64,000 nucleotides of DNA from Niastella koreensis GR20-10 (GTDB lineage Bacteria > Bacteroidota > Bacteroidia > Chitinophagales > Chitinophagaceae). The notes under the pieces are model-generated. The model did no database searches. It was not told where the DNA came from and saw only the letters and a list, made by a program, of their open reading frames with translations. Both the position numbers and the translations under genes were made by a program. The stretch is taken from positions 6,584,744 through 6,648,743 of the forward strand of contig NC_016609.1 in assembly GCF_000246855.1 (NCBI RefSeq), given 5' to 3'. Positions 1-8,172 of the stretch are shown here, in pieces; position 1 is the stretch's first letter; each line of letters starts with the position of its first letter.

Positions 1-460
1 ACCCCAGGTCGCGTACCAGTGATTCCTGCAATACGTCCAGGTTACGGTTCTCACAAAATACCATGGGAATCACCAGCCAGTAGTTGGCGGTTCCTACCTC
101 ACCGTTAGGGCGATGATAGCCCATAAAGGTGCGGCCGGCAAATTTGGATACATCTGGTTTCTTCCAGTCTGTATTGCGCCGGGCGCTTATTTCAAAGTCG
201 TTTGCTGCATGTTTTACGTTGCCGGTTGAAATGAGGCCGCCTTTTTTAATGGGGCTCTGGGCCTTTCCAACCAGTACGCCATACATGATGATGGAGTCGC
301 CTGCCTGCAGATCGGTAGCTACGAACTTATGTTTGGCCGCAATATCATCCGTGAGTGTATATTCCTGCCCATCTAACGATACTGTTTCCCCTTTTGATAA
401 GTTGGTAAGTGCTACTACCACGTTATCATCTGCATTAACTTTTAAGACCTTTTGCTTCAT
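1..460 (-). CDS. uxaA: Altronate dehydratase, N-terminal part (cut by window edge)
   Basis: Dehydrates D-altronate to 2-keto-3-deoxygluconate, the step after tagaturonate reduction in galacturonate catabolism; cytoplasmic. The reverse-strand reading frame opens with ATG at 460 and stays open to base 1, so about 153 N-terminal residues are visible. Residues 1 to about 95 look like the SAF domain of UxaA. Around residue 114 comes the family segment GYHRPNGEVGTANYW, followed by VIPMVFCENRN, both typical of altronate dehydratases. The start lies only 4 bp after the uxaB stop, so the two genes are almost certainly one transcript with coupled translation. The C-terminal catalytic part lies outside the window. 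Confidence 0.93.
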   Translation of the reverse strand, partial: MKQKVLKVNADDNVVVALTNLSKGETVSLDGQEYTLTDDIAAKHKFVATDLQAGDSIIMYGVLVGKAQSPIKKGGLISTGNVKHAANDFEISARRNTDWKKPDVSKFAGRTFMGYHRPNGEVGTANYWLVIPMVFCENRNLDVLQESLVRDLG

Positions 461-464
461 ATTT

Positions 465-1976
465 TTATGCCAATACTTTTTGGGTCTGATGTTGAATTGT
501 TTTAGCTACCCCGTTTTCCAGTAATGCGGCCATGTTGTCTTTTACCGCCTGGGCAAAGCCAGGGATGGCGCTCAGATCGGCTCCCCACAGCGAGGTATCG
601 GCCAGCACTTCGTCGGCCAGCTGGGCTGGTTTCAGTTTGCTCCATTTTTCAAAGAAATAAGGGGCAAAATCGTCCTGGATGTGATACTCTTTTCCCTGCC
701 ATTCGCCGTAAAATTTGTCCTGCTTTTTGGCAACGGGCTTCAAAAATAACAGATAAGCGGCAAATCCGAGAGCAATATTCTCAGGGACTGCTTTTACCCG
801 TTCTGCATATTTCTGGATCACGGGCACATTACGCATCTTCATTTTTGACGTGTATTGCATGGTAATGTTGATCCAGTGGTGTTCGATGTTCGGGTTGGCG
901 AAACGATCGAGTACTTTACTGCCAAACGTTTGGGAAACGCCCTGTTCTACATCATAAGGAATACCGGTAGCTATTTCATTTAACATCAAACGGCTGATAA
1001 ATGTTTGCATAGCGGCATCGTCCATGGCCTGTTTCACCGTACCAAAACCAGCCAGGTAAGCCAGTCCGCACGACAAAGTATGCGTACCGTTCAGCATGCG
1101 TAATTTCAGTTCTCTGAACAGGTTGATATCGGGGGCAATCACCACGCCTTCGTCAACGGAGGCAAAGGTGAGTACTGATTTTATGTGCTCACCGCCTTCG
1201 ATGGCCCACAGGCGGTATACTTCGCTCATGGTGAGCAGTTCGTCTTTATAACCAAAGGTTTTTTCCAGCTTCTCGCGGATGGCGCTATCGGGTTTACCGG
1301 GTACAATGCGGTCAACGAGGGAGCTGCAGAAATAGTTGCAGTTCTCGAGCCACTGAATGAAGGTATCATCCAGGCCGTTCAGGTGAGCCAGTTCCAGTAC
1401 AATGGATTCCAGTTTTTTTCCATTATCGAGGATCAGCTCGGTAGGAACGATCACCATACCACTGTCGCGGCTGCCATCAAACGCCTTATAGCGCTCTAAC
1501 AGGAAAGCCAGCAGTTTACCGGGGAAGCTAACGGGGGGCAGGCGATGGATATCGTCCTGTACCAGCTGGATGCCTACCTCGGTAGTATTGGAAATAATGA
1601 TCTGCATATTGGGATTGTGGGCGCATTGCAGAATTTCGCTCCACTCGTCTTTTGCGCTCAGCACGCGGCTAATAGAAGAGTTGATGATGTTCTCTTCCAC
1701 TGTTTTACCGCCATCCAAACCACGTACGCATAAAGTGTATAATCCGTCCTGTTTATCAAATGCAGAAGAATCGCTATCCGTTGATTTCACCACTACCACC
1801 CGGCCATTGAAAACGCCCTGGCGGTTGGCTTTGTCAATGAAATAATCCGGTAACCCGCGTAACAATACGCCGGTACCAAACTGCAATACTTTTTCAGGAA
1901 GATCAAAAACTGAATCTGCAGGGGCTTCTATATCCTGCGCACTGATATTTTTCAGGTTGTACCTCGAAAGGATCAT
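465..1976 (-). CDS. uxaB: Tagaturonate reductase (altronate oxidoreductase)
   Basis: NAD-dependent reduction of D-tagaturonate to D-altronate in the hexuronate pathway; cytoplasmic, mannitol dehydrogenase superfamily. The 503-residue product has the usual family length. The N-terminal segment VLQFGTGVLLRG (about residues 31-42) is the dinucleotide-binding start of the Rossmann domain. KLRMLNGTHTLSCGLAYLAG (about residues 292-311) matches the conserved substrate-domain start of UxaB, mannitol and fructuronate dehydrogenases. ATG start at 1976. uxaA follows after 4 bp. Together with GH28 and GH105 upstream this indicates that the locus feeds galacturonate into central metabolism. Fructuronate reductase (UxuB) is the main alternative, but the neighbouring UxaA favours UxaB. 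Confidence 0.93.
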   Translation of the reverse strand: MILSRYNLKNISAQDIEAPADSVFDLPEKVLQFGTGVLLRGLPDYFIDKANRQGVFNGRVVVVKSTDSDSSAFDKQDGLYTLCVRGLDGGKTVEENIINSSISRVLSAKDEWSEILQCAHNPNMQIIISNTTEVGIQLVQDDIHRLPPVSFPGKLLAFLLERYKAFDGSRDSGMVIVPTELILDNGKKLESIVLELAHLNGLDDTFIQWLENCNYFCSSLVDRIVPGKPDSAIREKLEKTFGYKDELLTMSEVYRLWAIEGGEHIKSVLTFASVDEGVVIAPDINLFRELKLRMLNGTHTLSCGLAYLAGFGTVKQAMDDAAMQTFISRLMLNEIATGIPYDVEQGVSQTFGSKVLDRFANPNIEHHWINITMQYTSKMKMRNVPVIQKYAERVKAVPENIALGFAAYLLFLKPVAKKQDKFYGEWQGKEYHIQDDFAPYFFEKWSKLKPAQLADEVLADTSLWGADLSAIPGFAQAVKDNMAALLENGVAKTIQHQTQKVLA

Positions 1977-2136
1977 ACTCTACGCTTTAATTTTTATAAT
2001 TCTTTATTTGTAATACGTGACTGCTATAAGACCATCCCATAAAAATGCAGCAAATTCCTGTAAATTCTGTCCTGCACTTACCTACCTACCGCCTGCCATG
2101 GTCCGTTTAGTATGATGACAACCAGGCGGTAATGTA

Positions 2137-4077
2137 TTACTTCTTTACGCCCTGCTGCAATAGCCATTTAGCTAATTCATAAGCTGCGTTAGCATTTTCA
2201 TATTCCAGCGGTATTTTACGGCCATCGGTGTACTCATTGTACAGCCAGGGATCGCCTACGGCAAACACGGCTCCCTTGCCTAATCTGGCTGTGGCCATAA
2301 TGATATCGTTGTCTGCCTTCACCAATGGTTTGGCGGGGGCTTTTGTTTCAATGATGCTGATCTCCTTCAGGTAAACCTTTTTGGTTTGTTTGAACACCTC
2401 GTTGCCGGCAGCAATACGTACCGCACCGGTTTCGTACTGGTTGCCCTGTACAAAGTTGCGGCCCCGGAAGCTGAAGTTGATGCCGAATGCATTGGCCAGT
2501 TTATTGAAATGTTCCAGGTCGCAATTGACGCTGTCGTTGGCCATTAACACCAGCACGCCGCCCTTTTGCACCCAGGCTGTCAATGCCTTTACATGCTCTT
2601 CGTTTACATAATTGGGGTTCTTGTTATCATGTAAGTTATCCGGATCGCAAATGATGTACACATCGGTTTTGGCCAGGTTTTCGGCAGTTGGTGCGGCTTC
2701 CAGTGTACTGAGTTTGGCGCCATAGCTGCTGAAGATATCGCCCAGTAAGCTGAAACCGTTGTTGCTCATTTCGTTCCAGGTATAGTGGGTGGGATATTTA
2801 AACCCGTTCAGTTCTTTTTTGTCTTCATGGTTGAAGTAATAATCTACTGTAACCGTTTTGCCTTTACCTACCAGGTCGGCAGGCATGTTTTCCATTTCTG
2901 CACCGGCCAGCAAATACGCGCCAATTCCTTTCCAGTCGTTAACGATCACCGGTTCGCCCATATAGTATTCAAAGCTGCCATCGCGGTAAGGGTTGCCACC
3001 CAGGCCAGATACTTTTACTGTTCCTTTTAATTCAACTTCACCGTTTGCGTTCTTATCAACAAAGGCTTTCAAAATACCATCGTAGCCTTTTTTGGCGTTT
3101 GCCCAATAGGTAACGGGCAGGTAGCCTTTGCGAATGCCTTTGGCGATGGTGTACACCAGCATGCTCGACGCTGACGCTTCTACATAGTTCTTAGGTGTGG
3201 TTGGCATATCCACTATATCGTACCACAGGCCGGTTTTGGCGTCCTGTACTTTGGTAACGGCTTTTGTAAAACGGTTCAAAATGTTTATGAGGGTATCGCG
3301 GCCGGGATGATTTTCAGGAAAATAATCCAGCGCATCTACCAGCGCCATTCCGTACCAGCCCAATGCGCGGCCCCAGAAATGCGGAGAGGTACCGGTTTGT
3401 TTGTTGGCCCATTTTTGTTCTTTCGATTCGTCCCAGCCATGGTACAACAACCCGGTTTTGGGGTCGCGGGTATGCCGCTCAATAGCTGCAAACTGGCGGG
3501 TGATATCATTGAAAGCGGTATCTTCTCCAAACAGCATGGCGTACTCGGCGTAAAAGGGTTGCCCCATGTACAAACCATCGAGCCATACCTGCCAGGGATA
3601 AACTTTTTTATGCCAGAAGCTGCCTTCTTTTGTGCGGGGATGATTTTGCAACTGGCTGCGTAACAGATCGGCGGCTTTTTTATACTTCACCTTCTCTGTG
3701 GCGCGGTATAAAGTAAGCAGCAGTTTGCCATCGTTTACGTTGTCGATATTAAATTCATGGGGATCGTAGCCTCTGATGGTGCCATCTTCATTCACCCATG
3801 CATCCATGCTTTTTTGAATGTATTTGTAATACTCGGCGTTGCCGGTAGCTCTCCACAAGGCTTCCATTCCTTTTAACACCACGCCCATATCATAGCTCCA
3901 GTGGGCAGGCTTTTTAGCCAGGGAATCGTTCCACCAGCCCATTACCGAAGCCGCCATTCCCTGTGACCAGTTCTGTTTACCTGTAGTTGTTACTCCCGAC
4001 ACAGAGGTTCCCTGTTGCGCGGAAGCAGTTAAAGTGACCGAAGTACCTATGACAATCAATGCGTGTGAAATCTTCAT
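2137..4077 (-). CDS. GH105-type unsaturated rhamnogalacturonyl hydrolase with C-terminal GATase/DUF4350-like domain
   Basis: Predicted to remove the 4,5-unsaturated uronic acid left at the end of oligosaccharides by pectate or rhamnogalacturonan lyases; exported, probably periplasmic. The chosen ATG at 4077 gives a 646-residue protein opening with a clean signal peptide (MKISHALIVIGTSVTLTASA). The longer frame upstream only translates a repetitive intergenic stretch. Residues about 40-400 form the (alpha/alpha)6 GH105 barrel, with family signatures HFWGRALGWYGMALVDAL and EASASSMLVYTIAKG. Residues about 425-640 form a separate domain (for example DVYIICDPDN, GGVLVLMANDS, GKGAVFAVGDPWLYNEY) resembling class I glutamine-amidotransferase-like/DUF4350 folds. 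The role of that second domain is unknown. It lies 95 bp after GH28 on the same strand. Confidence 0.88.
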   Translation of the reverse strand: MKISHALIVIGTSVTLTASAQQGTSVSGVTTTGKQNWSQGMAASVMGWWNDSLAKKPAHWSYDMGVVLKGMEALWRATGNAEYYKYIQKSMDAWVNEDGTIRGYDPHEFNIDNVNDGKLLLTLYRATEKVKYKKAADLLRSQLQNHPRTKEGSFWHKKVYPWQVWLDGLYMGQPFYAEYAMLFGEDTAFNDITRQFAAIERHTRDPKTGLLYHGWDESKEQKWANKQTGTSPHFWGRALGWYGMALVDALDYFPENHPGRDTLINILNRFTKAVTKVQDAKTGLWYDIVDMPTTPKNYVEASASSMLVYTIAKGIRKGYLPVTYWANAKKGYDGILKAFVDKNANGEVELKGTVKVSGLGGNPYRDGSFEYYMGEPVIVNDWKGIGAYLLAGAEMENMPADLVGKGKTVTVDYYFNHEDKKELNGFKYPTHYTWNEMSNNGFSLLGDIFSSYGAKLSTLEAAPTAENLAKTDVYIICDPDNLHDNKNPNYVNEEHVKALTAWVQKGGVLVLMANDSVNCDLEHFNKLANAFGINFSFRGRNFVQGNQYETGAVRIAAGNEVFKQTKKVYLKEISIIETKAPAKPLVKADNDIIMATARLGKGAVFAVGDPWLYNEYTDGRKIPLEYENANAAYELAKWLLQQGVKK

Positions 4078-4172
4078 GATGGTATTTTTTGTTCCAGTTC
4101 CAAGTTGCAAGTTCCAGGTTGCAGGTTGCAAGGGTTTCCCTGAAACTTGTTATCTGTAGCCCGTAACGGTAT
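4078..4172. repeat. Intergenic word repeat (GTTCCAAGTTGCAAG family)
   Basis: The short gap between the GH28 stop and the GH105 start is made largely of repeated words such as gttccagttccaagttgc, aagttccaggttgcagg and ttgcaagg (4088-4130). The same family recurs at 5990-6060, 6260-6390, 42030-42070 and 47090-47160. Seen directly; function unknown. Confidence 0.7.
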
Positions 4173-5816
4173 TTATTTAATGGTTACATCCTGTGCCGTA
4201 GCGCCAAATTCATACTGAATTTTGTCTTTGGCTTTGGAGGCATCGGTATTCTGAATACTTATATTCTTTGTTCTGTCGCCAGCCACGCGGAATAACAGAT
4301 CTGCATCTTTTTTATAAGTCAGTTTATCAAAAGTGAGGTGATCGCTGTTGATAATGTCTACCACCGGGTTGGTTTCTTTGCTCAGGATCGTGATATTTTT
4401 AAAGGTAATACCCGATGCTTCCTGGCAATCGATGCCTTTACGGGCCTGCAGGATGCAATTCTCCAGCAGCACATCTTTTACATGCATTTCGGGAATGCCG
4501 CGCAGAAAGATGCCCTTGGCCGCGCCATTACAAACCACATTCTTTACCACAAAATTCCTGAACTGAGGTGTGCCTTCATCTACCGGCAACTTCTCTACTT
4601 TTGGCAACTCGCGTTTTTCACCTGCCAGTGCTACCGGGTCTACCGACATATAATACATATCGAACAGGATGGCCTCGCCGGGAATATCGATCATCTGGAT
4701 ATCGTTGCAATAGATATTTTCAACAATACCACCCCGGCCGCGGGTTGTTTTAAACCGCAGGCCTATATCGGTTCCAATAAACGTACAGTTGTTAACCCAA
4801 ATGTTGCGGGCGCCGCCACTCATTTCGCTGCCAATTACAAAACCGCCGTGGGCATGGTATACTTTACAATCGCGGATGATTACATTCTCGGTGGGCATAC
4901 CTCTTTTTCTGCCGGCTTCATCACGACCGCTTTTCATACAAAGGCCATCATCACCTACATCAAAAGAGCTGTTCTCGATCAATACGCGGTTACAGCTTTC
5001 TACATCAATACCATCGCCATTCTGCGCAAACCAGGGGTTCTTCACCGTAACATTTCTTACTGTAAGATCTTCACTCATGAGCGGGTGTAAACACCAGGCT
5101 GCCGAGTTTTGAAAAGTTACTCCTTCCAGTAATACTTTTTTGCATTTGGTGAGCACTATCAGGTTGGGACGCAGAAAATCTTTTATGCTTTTATAGAATT
5201 CCGGTGTTTTGTCGGGGGTGAATTCACCGGGATTTTTCATTTTAGCCGCTTTGAGCCATTGTTCGGAGGGATACCAGGATTTGCCATCTTCGCTTACCAC
5301 GCCGCCGCCGGCCACCCATTCTTTCCACTGGCTTTCGGTCAGCTTTTCTTTTCTAACCTGGCGCCAGGCTTCGCCGCCGCCGTCGATAACGCCAAAGCCG
5401 GTAATGGCAATATTGGTGGCATTGGTGGCCGATACAGGGCTCTGGTTGCGCATTTGCGGAATTCCTTCCCAATTGCCTTCCACCAGCTGGTACTGGTTAA
5501 AATCTTTGGTGAATTGTAAAACCGCACCTTTTTTCAGGTGCAGGTTTACATTACTTTTAAGCGTAATGGGACCGGTAGCCCAAAGTCCGGCTGGTACAAC
5601 CACTACCCCACCGCCTTTTTTATTACAGGCATCGATGGCGGCATTGATGGCCTGTGTGTTTAACATTTGGCCATCGGCAACGGCTCCATATTTGGTGATC
5701 CAGGTTGAATCTTTTTTGAAACTGGTTGGCTGAATGACCGGTAGTTTTTGGGCTGATAAACCGGATGAACAAGCCATTAAACCAAGTACTGCTGCTGCTT
5801 TAAACCAATTGTTCAT
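4173..5816 (-). CDS. GH28 polygalacturonase family protein
   Basis: Predicted inverting galacturonidase that hydrolyses polygalacturonan or rhamnogalacturonan linkages. It has an N-terminal signal peptide (MNNWFKAAAVLGLMACSSGLSA; the Cys at residue 16 could also be a lipobox) and so acts in the periplasm or outer membrane. The right-handed beta-helix carries the GH28 catalytic signatures: NGDGID near residue 267, GDDGLCMKSG near 288, HGGFVIGSEMSGG near 321 and RFKT near 353. All expected Asp, His, Arg and Lys residues are present. The N-terminus has the usual YGAVADG...TQAINAAIDAC pectin-lyase-fold entry. 547 residues, ATG start at 5816. An exo-acting mode is likely from its place among uptake and catabolic genes, but this is inference. 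Confidence 0.92.
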   Translation of the reverse strand: MNNWFKAAAVLGLMACSSGLSAQKLPVIQPTSFKKDSTWITKYGAVADGQMLNTQAINAAIDACNKKGGGVVVVPAGLWATGPITLKSNVNLHLKKGAVLQFTKDFNQYQLVEGNWEGIPQMRNQSPVSATNATNIAITGFGVIDGGGEAWRQVRKEKLTESQWKEWVAGGGVVSEDGKSWYPSEQWLKAAKMKNPGEFTPDKTPEFYKSIKDFLRPNLIVLTKCKKVLLEGVTFQNSAAWCLHPLMSEDLTVRNVTVKNPWFAQNGDGIDVESCNRVLIENSSFDVGDDGLCMKSGRDEAGRKRGMPTENVIIRDCKVYHAHGGFVIGSEMSGGARNIWVNNCTFIGTDIGLRFKTTRGRGGIVENIYCNDIQMIDIPGEAILFDMYYMSVDPVALAGEKRELPKVEKLPVDEGTPQFRNFVVKNVVCNGAAKGIFLRGIPEMHVKDVLLENCILQARKGIDCQEASGITFKNITILSKETNPVVDIINSDHLTFDKLTYKKDADLLFRVAGDRTKNISIQNTDASKAKDKIQYEFGATAQDVTIK

Positions 5817-6446
5817 TACGCGATATTTACTTCAATAAATTTTATAATGCAAAGGTATTGAGCCCGGTGGAACCAACCCGATGATTTAACGATTTGAGCG
5901 TACGCCTGCAGTAGTTTTTGTATTTGGAAAAGGTATTAAAAAAGTTGCAATATAATAGCTGCAAGGCAATCGAATTTAAGATAGAAGTTACAGGTTACAA
6001 GTTGCAGGTTGCAGGGGAAAACGGTCCCTGAAACCTGAAACGTGCAACCTGTAACCCGAAATACCTGTTTTTCAAGGGCAAGTGTACACAGATATTTAAA
6101 CCCACCGAAACGAATATGGAATTTTATTTACGCAAACGTTACCGGCAACGATAACAGAATGGCCAGAAATAAAATGCTGGCAATCAACGTAAATTACCCA
6201 GAACCATACCCCTTTACGCGACTGCCAGCAAGATTTTGAAGAAAGTTTCCGGTTCTCTGTTCCCAGTTCAGAGTTCCGGGTTCCAAGTTCAGAGTTCCAA
6301 GTTCAGAGTTCCAAGTTCAGAGTTCCAAGTTCAGAGTTCCAAGTTCTTAGTTCCAAGTTCTTAGTTCCAAGTTCTTAGTTCTTTGTTCTATGTTTTGCTT
6401 TTTGATTTTGGCTTTAGGCTTTGGACTTTAGGCTTTTAGCTGGGTT
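5817..6446. other. 630-bp intergenic region, mostly word repeats
   Basis: Lies between SusD (ends 6447) and GH28 (starts 5816) on the minus strand. The part next to GH28 (5817-5980) is unique sequence and should hold any GH28 promoter. 5990-6060 contains gttacaagttgcaggttgc words. 6281-6378 is a strict 14-bp tandem repeat listed separately. 6395-6440 has ttttggctttaggctttgg words. No convincing ORF, tRNA or terminator with a T-run was found; the 65-codon frame at 6042-6239 crosses repeats and has no gene-like character. Confidence 0.7.
6281..6378. repeat. Tandem repeat, 7 x 14 bp
   Basis: Seven exact 14-bp units: four copies of TTCCAAGTTCAGAG (6281-6336) followed by three copies of TTCCAAGTTCTTAG (6337-6378). 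Degenerate copies continue on both sides. Seen directly. Confidence 0.95.
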
Positions 6447-8141
6447 TTACTGATATCCCGGATTTTGGGAAAATTCACTCTTATTGGTAACGGCATCGAT
6501 CTGTGATTGTGGAATGGGCCGCACCGTTTGATACGGTTTTATATATTGGGCGGCATCGGGGTTGAGCCTGGCAACCCGGTCAATCAGTTTATTCGTTCGC
6601 TTCAGATCGAACCAGCGCAATTGCTCGCCACAGAGTTCACGGGCCCGTTCGTCGAGGATGAAATCGAGGTTAACCTGGGCAGCCGTGATCTGCATGGCGG
6701 CTTCGTGACCGGGAACAGCGGCCCGGGTGCGTACCTTGTTCAGGTAAAAGACCGCGGAGTCCATTCTGCCATTATTTAATTCTGCTTCGGCGCCAATCAG
6801 GTACATTTCGGCCAGCCGTATTACAAATACATCGCGGGCGCTTTGGGCTTCGCCCGAGGAAGCCCGGGTTGAATCCTTGAACTTCTTCAACGAAACATAA
6901 AACTTCCGGTTGGTGGGAATGCCGGCGGCATTGTATACCCGCGACAGATCGTAGGTTGTATAGTGTTTGGCATTCATGTCGGCAGCAGGGAGGGTGTTCT
7001 TTGATGTATAGCACACGGTATCGCCCACCTTGAAGGTGGAGACATCCGCAGTATTAAAGGAATTACCGGCAGCAGTGCCTGCCTTATTGCATAACCAGGC
7101 AGTTTGAAAGCTGGACTGGTACCTGGAATCGTCACTTTCATTGAATAGATCCAGCAGGGCCTTCGTAGGCATGTACCGGTTAAACGGCCGGCCATTGGGA
7201 ATATCACGCAGCAGCAAACTGGTATTTACCTGGTCGTACACCTGCAGGAACAGCATATGACCGCTGTTGCTGCCGCGTGGGTGACCGGTAGGATAAGCTG
7301 CTGAGGTAAGATCGTTATTGGCCAGGTTGGTTGAATAATCAACCGCCCAGATCACTTCTTTATTCTTCAGGTTTCCCATATTCCACAGATCAGCGAATTT
7401 GGGCAGCAGCGTGTAACCATAATTATAGATCACCTCTCTGGCTGCATTAGCCGCTTCGGTATTCATACCCCGGGTTAAAAACATGCGGGCCTGAAAAGCT
7501 TTGGCCACCGGAACGGTAGCCCGGCCATAGTCGGAGGTAGTGGCTGGCAAATTCTTTACGGCATAGTCCAGGTCGTCAAAGATCAGTTTATAGAAATCTG
7601 CAACCGGGGTTTTGTTGGCGGTAGATTCGATTACGCCGGGCGCTGTAGCCACAGTGGTAAGGTGTACACCGCCCCAGGTTTCTACAATATGCCAGTAGTA
7701 GAAGGCGCGCAAAAAGTGCAGTTCGGCCCCGCGTTGCGTTTTTTGCTTATCGGTATAATCGGCTACATTATCAATTTGCGCCAACCCGGTATTGATTAAA
7801 TAGATGGCTGCATAAAAATTGTCCCACTCCATACCCAGGGCAGTGGTGTTACTGCCCTGCAGGTTATCGTAACGCGATAACTGGGGGAACACATCACCGG
7901 TACCGTTTGTCCAGATGTCGGTACCCATCTCCGATAAACTGTAGCCTTCCTCTTTTCCATACCACCAGCGGGTATAGGTATAGGCGGCATTCACCAAAGT
8001 TTCAAAACCTTTGGCAGTTGTATATGTAACATCGGCGGTCATGCCGCTGGGGTTGTATTCCGATAATTTTTTATTGCATGAAGTAAGAACCAGGGACCCC
8101 ACCAGCACCCAACCCATGACCTTATTTATGTTGATTTGCAT
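6447..8141 (-). CDS. SusD/RagB-family outer-membrane nutrient-binding lipoprotein
   Basis: Surface glycan-binding lipoprotein that works as the lid of the SusC transporter encoded just upstream (8173-11442). 564 residues with a lipoprotein signal ending LTSC (Cys22). The body shows SusD-family hallmarks: an N-terminal segment with repeated NAAYTYTRWWYGKEEGYSL-type helices, AELHFLRAFYYWHIVETWGGV (TPR region) and a C-terminal RxxELxGEQLRWFDLKR motif (about residue 518) that is nearly diagnostic. ATG at 8141, 31 bp after susC. The substrate is inferred to be a pectin fragment from the GH28/GH105/UxaAB genes downstream. Confidence 0.95.
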   Translation of the reverse strand: MQININKVMGWVLVGSLVLTSCNKKLSEYNPSGMTADVTYTTAKGFETLVNAAYTYTRWWYGKEEGYSLSEMGTDIWTNGTGDVFPQLSRYDNLQGSNTTALGMEWDNFYAAIYLINTGLAQIDNVADYTDKQKTQRGAELHFLRAFYYWHIVETWGGVHLTTVATAPGVIESTANKTPVADFYKLIFDDLDYAVKNLPATTSDYGRATVPVAKAFQARMFLTRGMNTEAANAAREVIYNYGYTLLPKFADLWNMGNLKNKEVIWAVDYSTNLANNDLTSAAYPTGHPRGSNSGHMLFLQVYDQVNTSLLLRDIPNGRPFNRYMPTKALLDLFNESDDSRYQSSFQTAWLCNKAGTAAGNSFNTADVSTFKVGDTVCYTSKNTLPAADMNAKHYTTYDLSRVYNAAGIPTNRKFYVSLKKFKDSTRASSGEAQSARDVFVIRLAEMYLIGAEAELNNGRMDSAVFYLNKVRTRAAVPGHEAAMQITAAQVNLDFILDERARELCGEQLRWFDLKRTNKLIDRVARLNPDAAQYIKPYQTVRPIPQSQIDAVTNKSEFSQNPGYQ

Positions 8142-8172
8142 ATTCCAATAGTTAAGCTAGAATGAATAAAGT

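Noticed and set aside
4338-5090. 250-codon plus-strand frame opposite the GH28 gene
   Set aside because: Exactly antisense to conserved catalytic regions of GH28; no domain or start context of its own.
6042-6239. 65-codon frame between SusD and GH28
   Set aside because: Starts inside repeats, has no conserved features, and sits in a gap dominated by word repeats.
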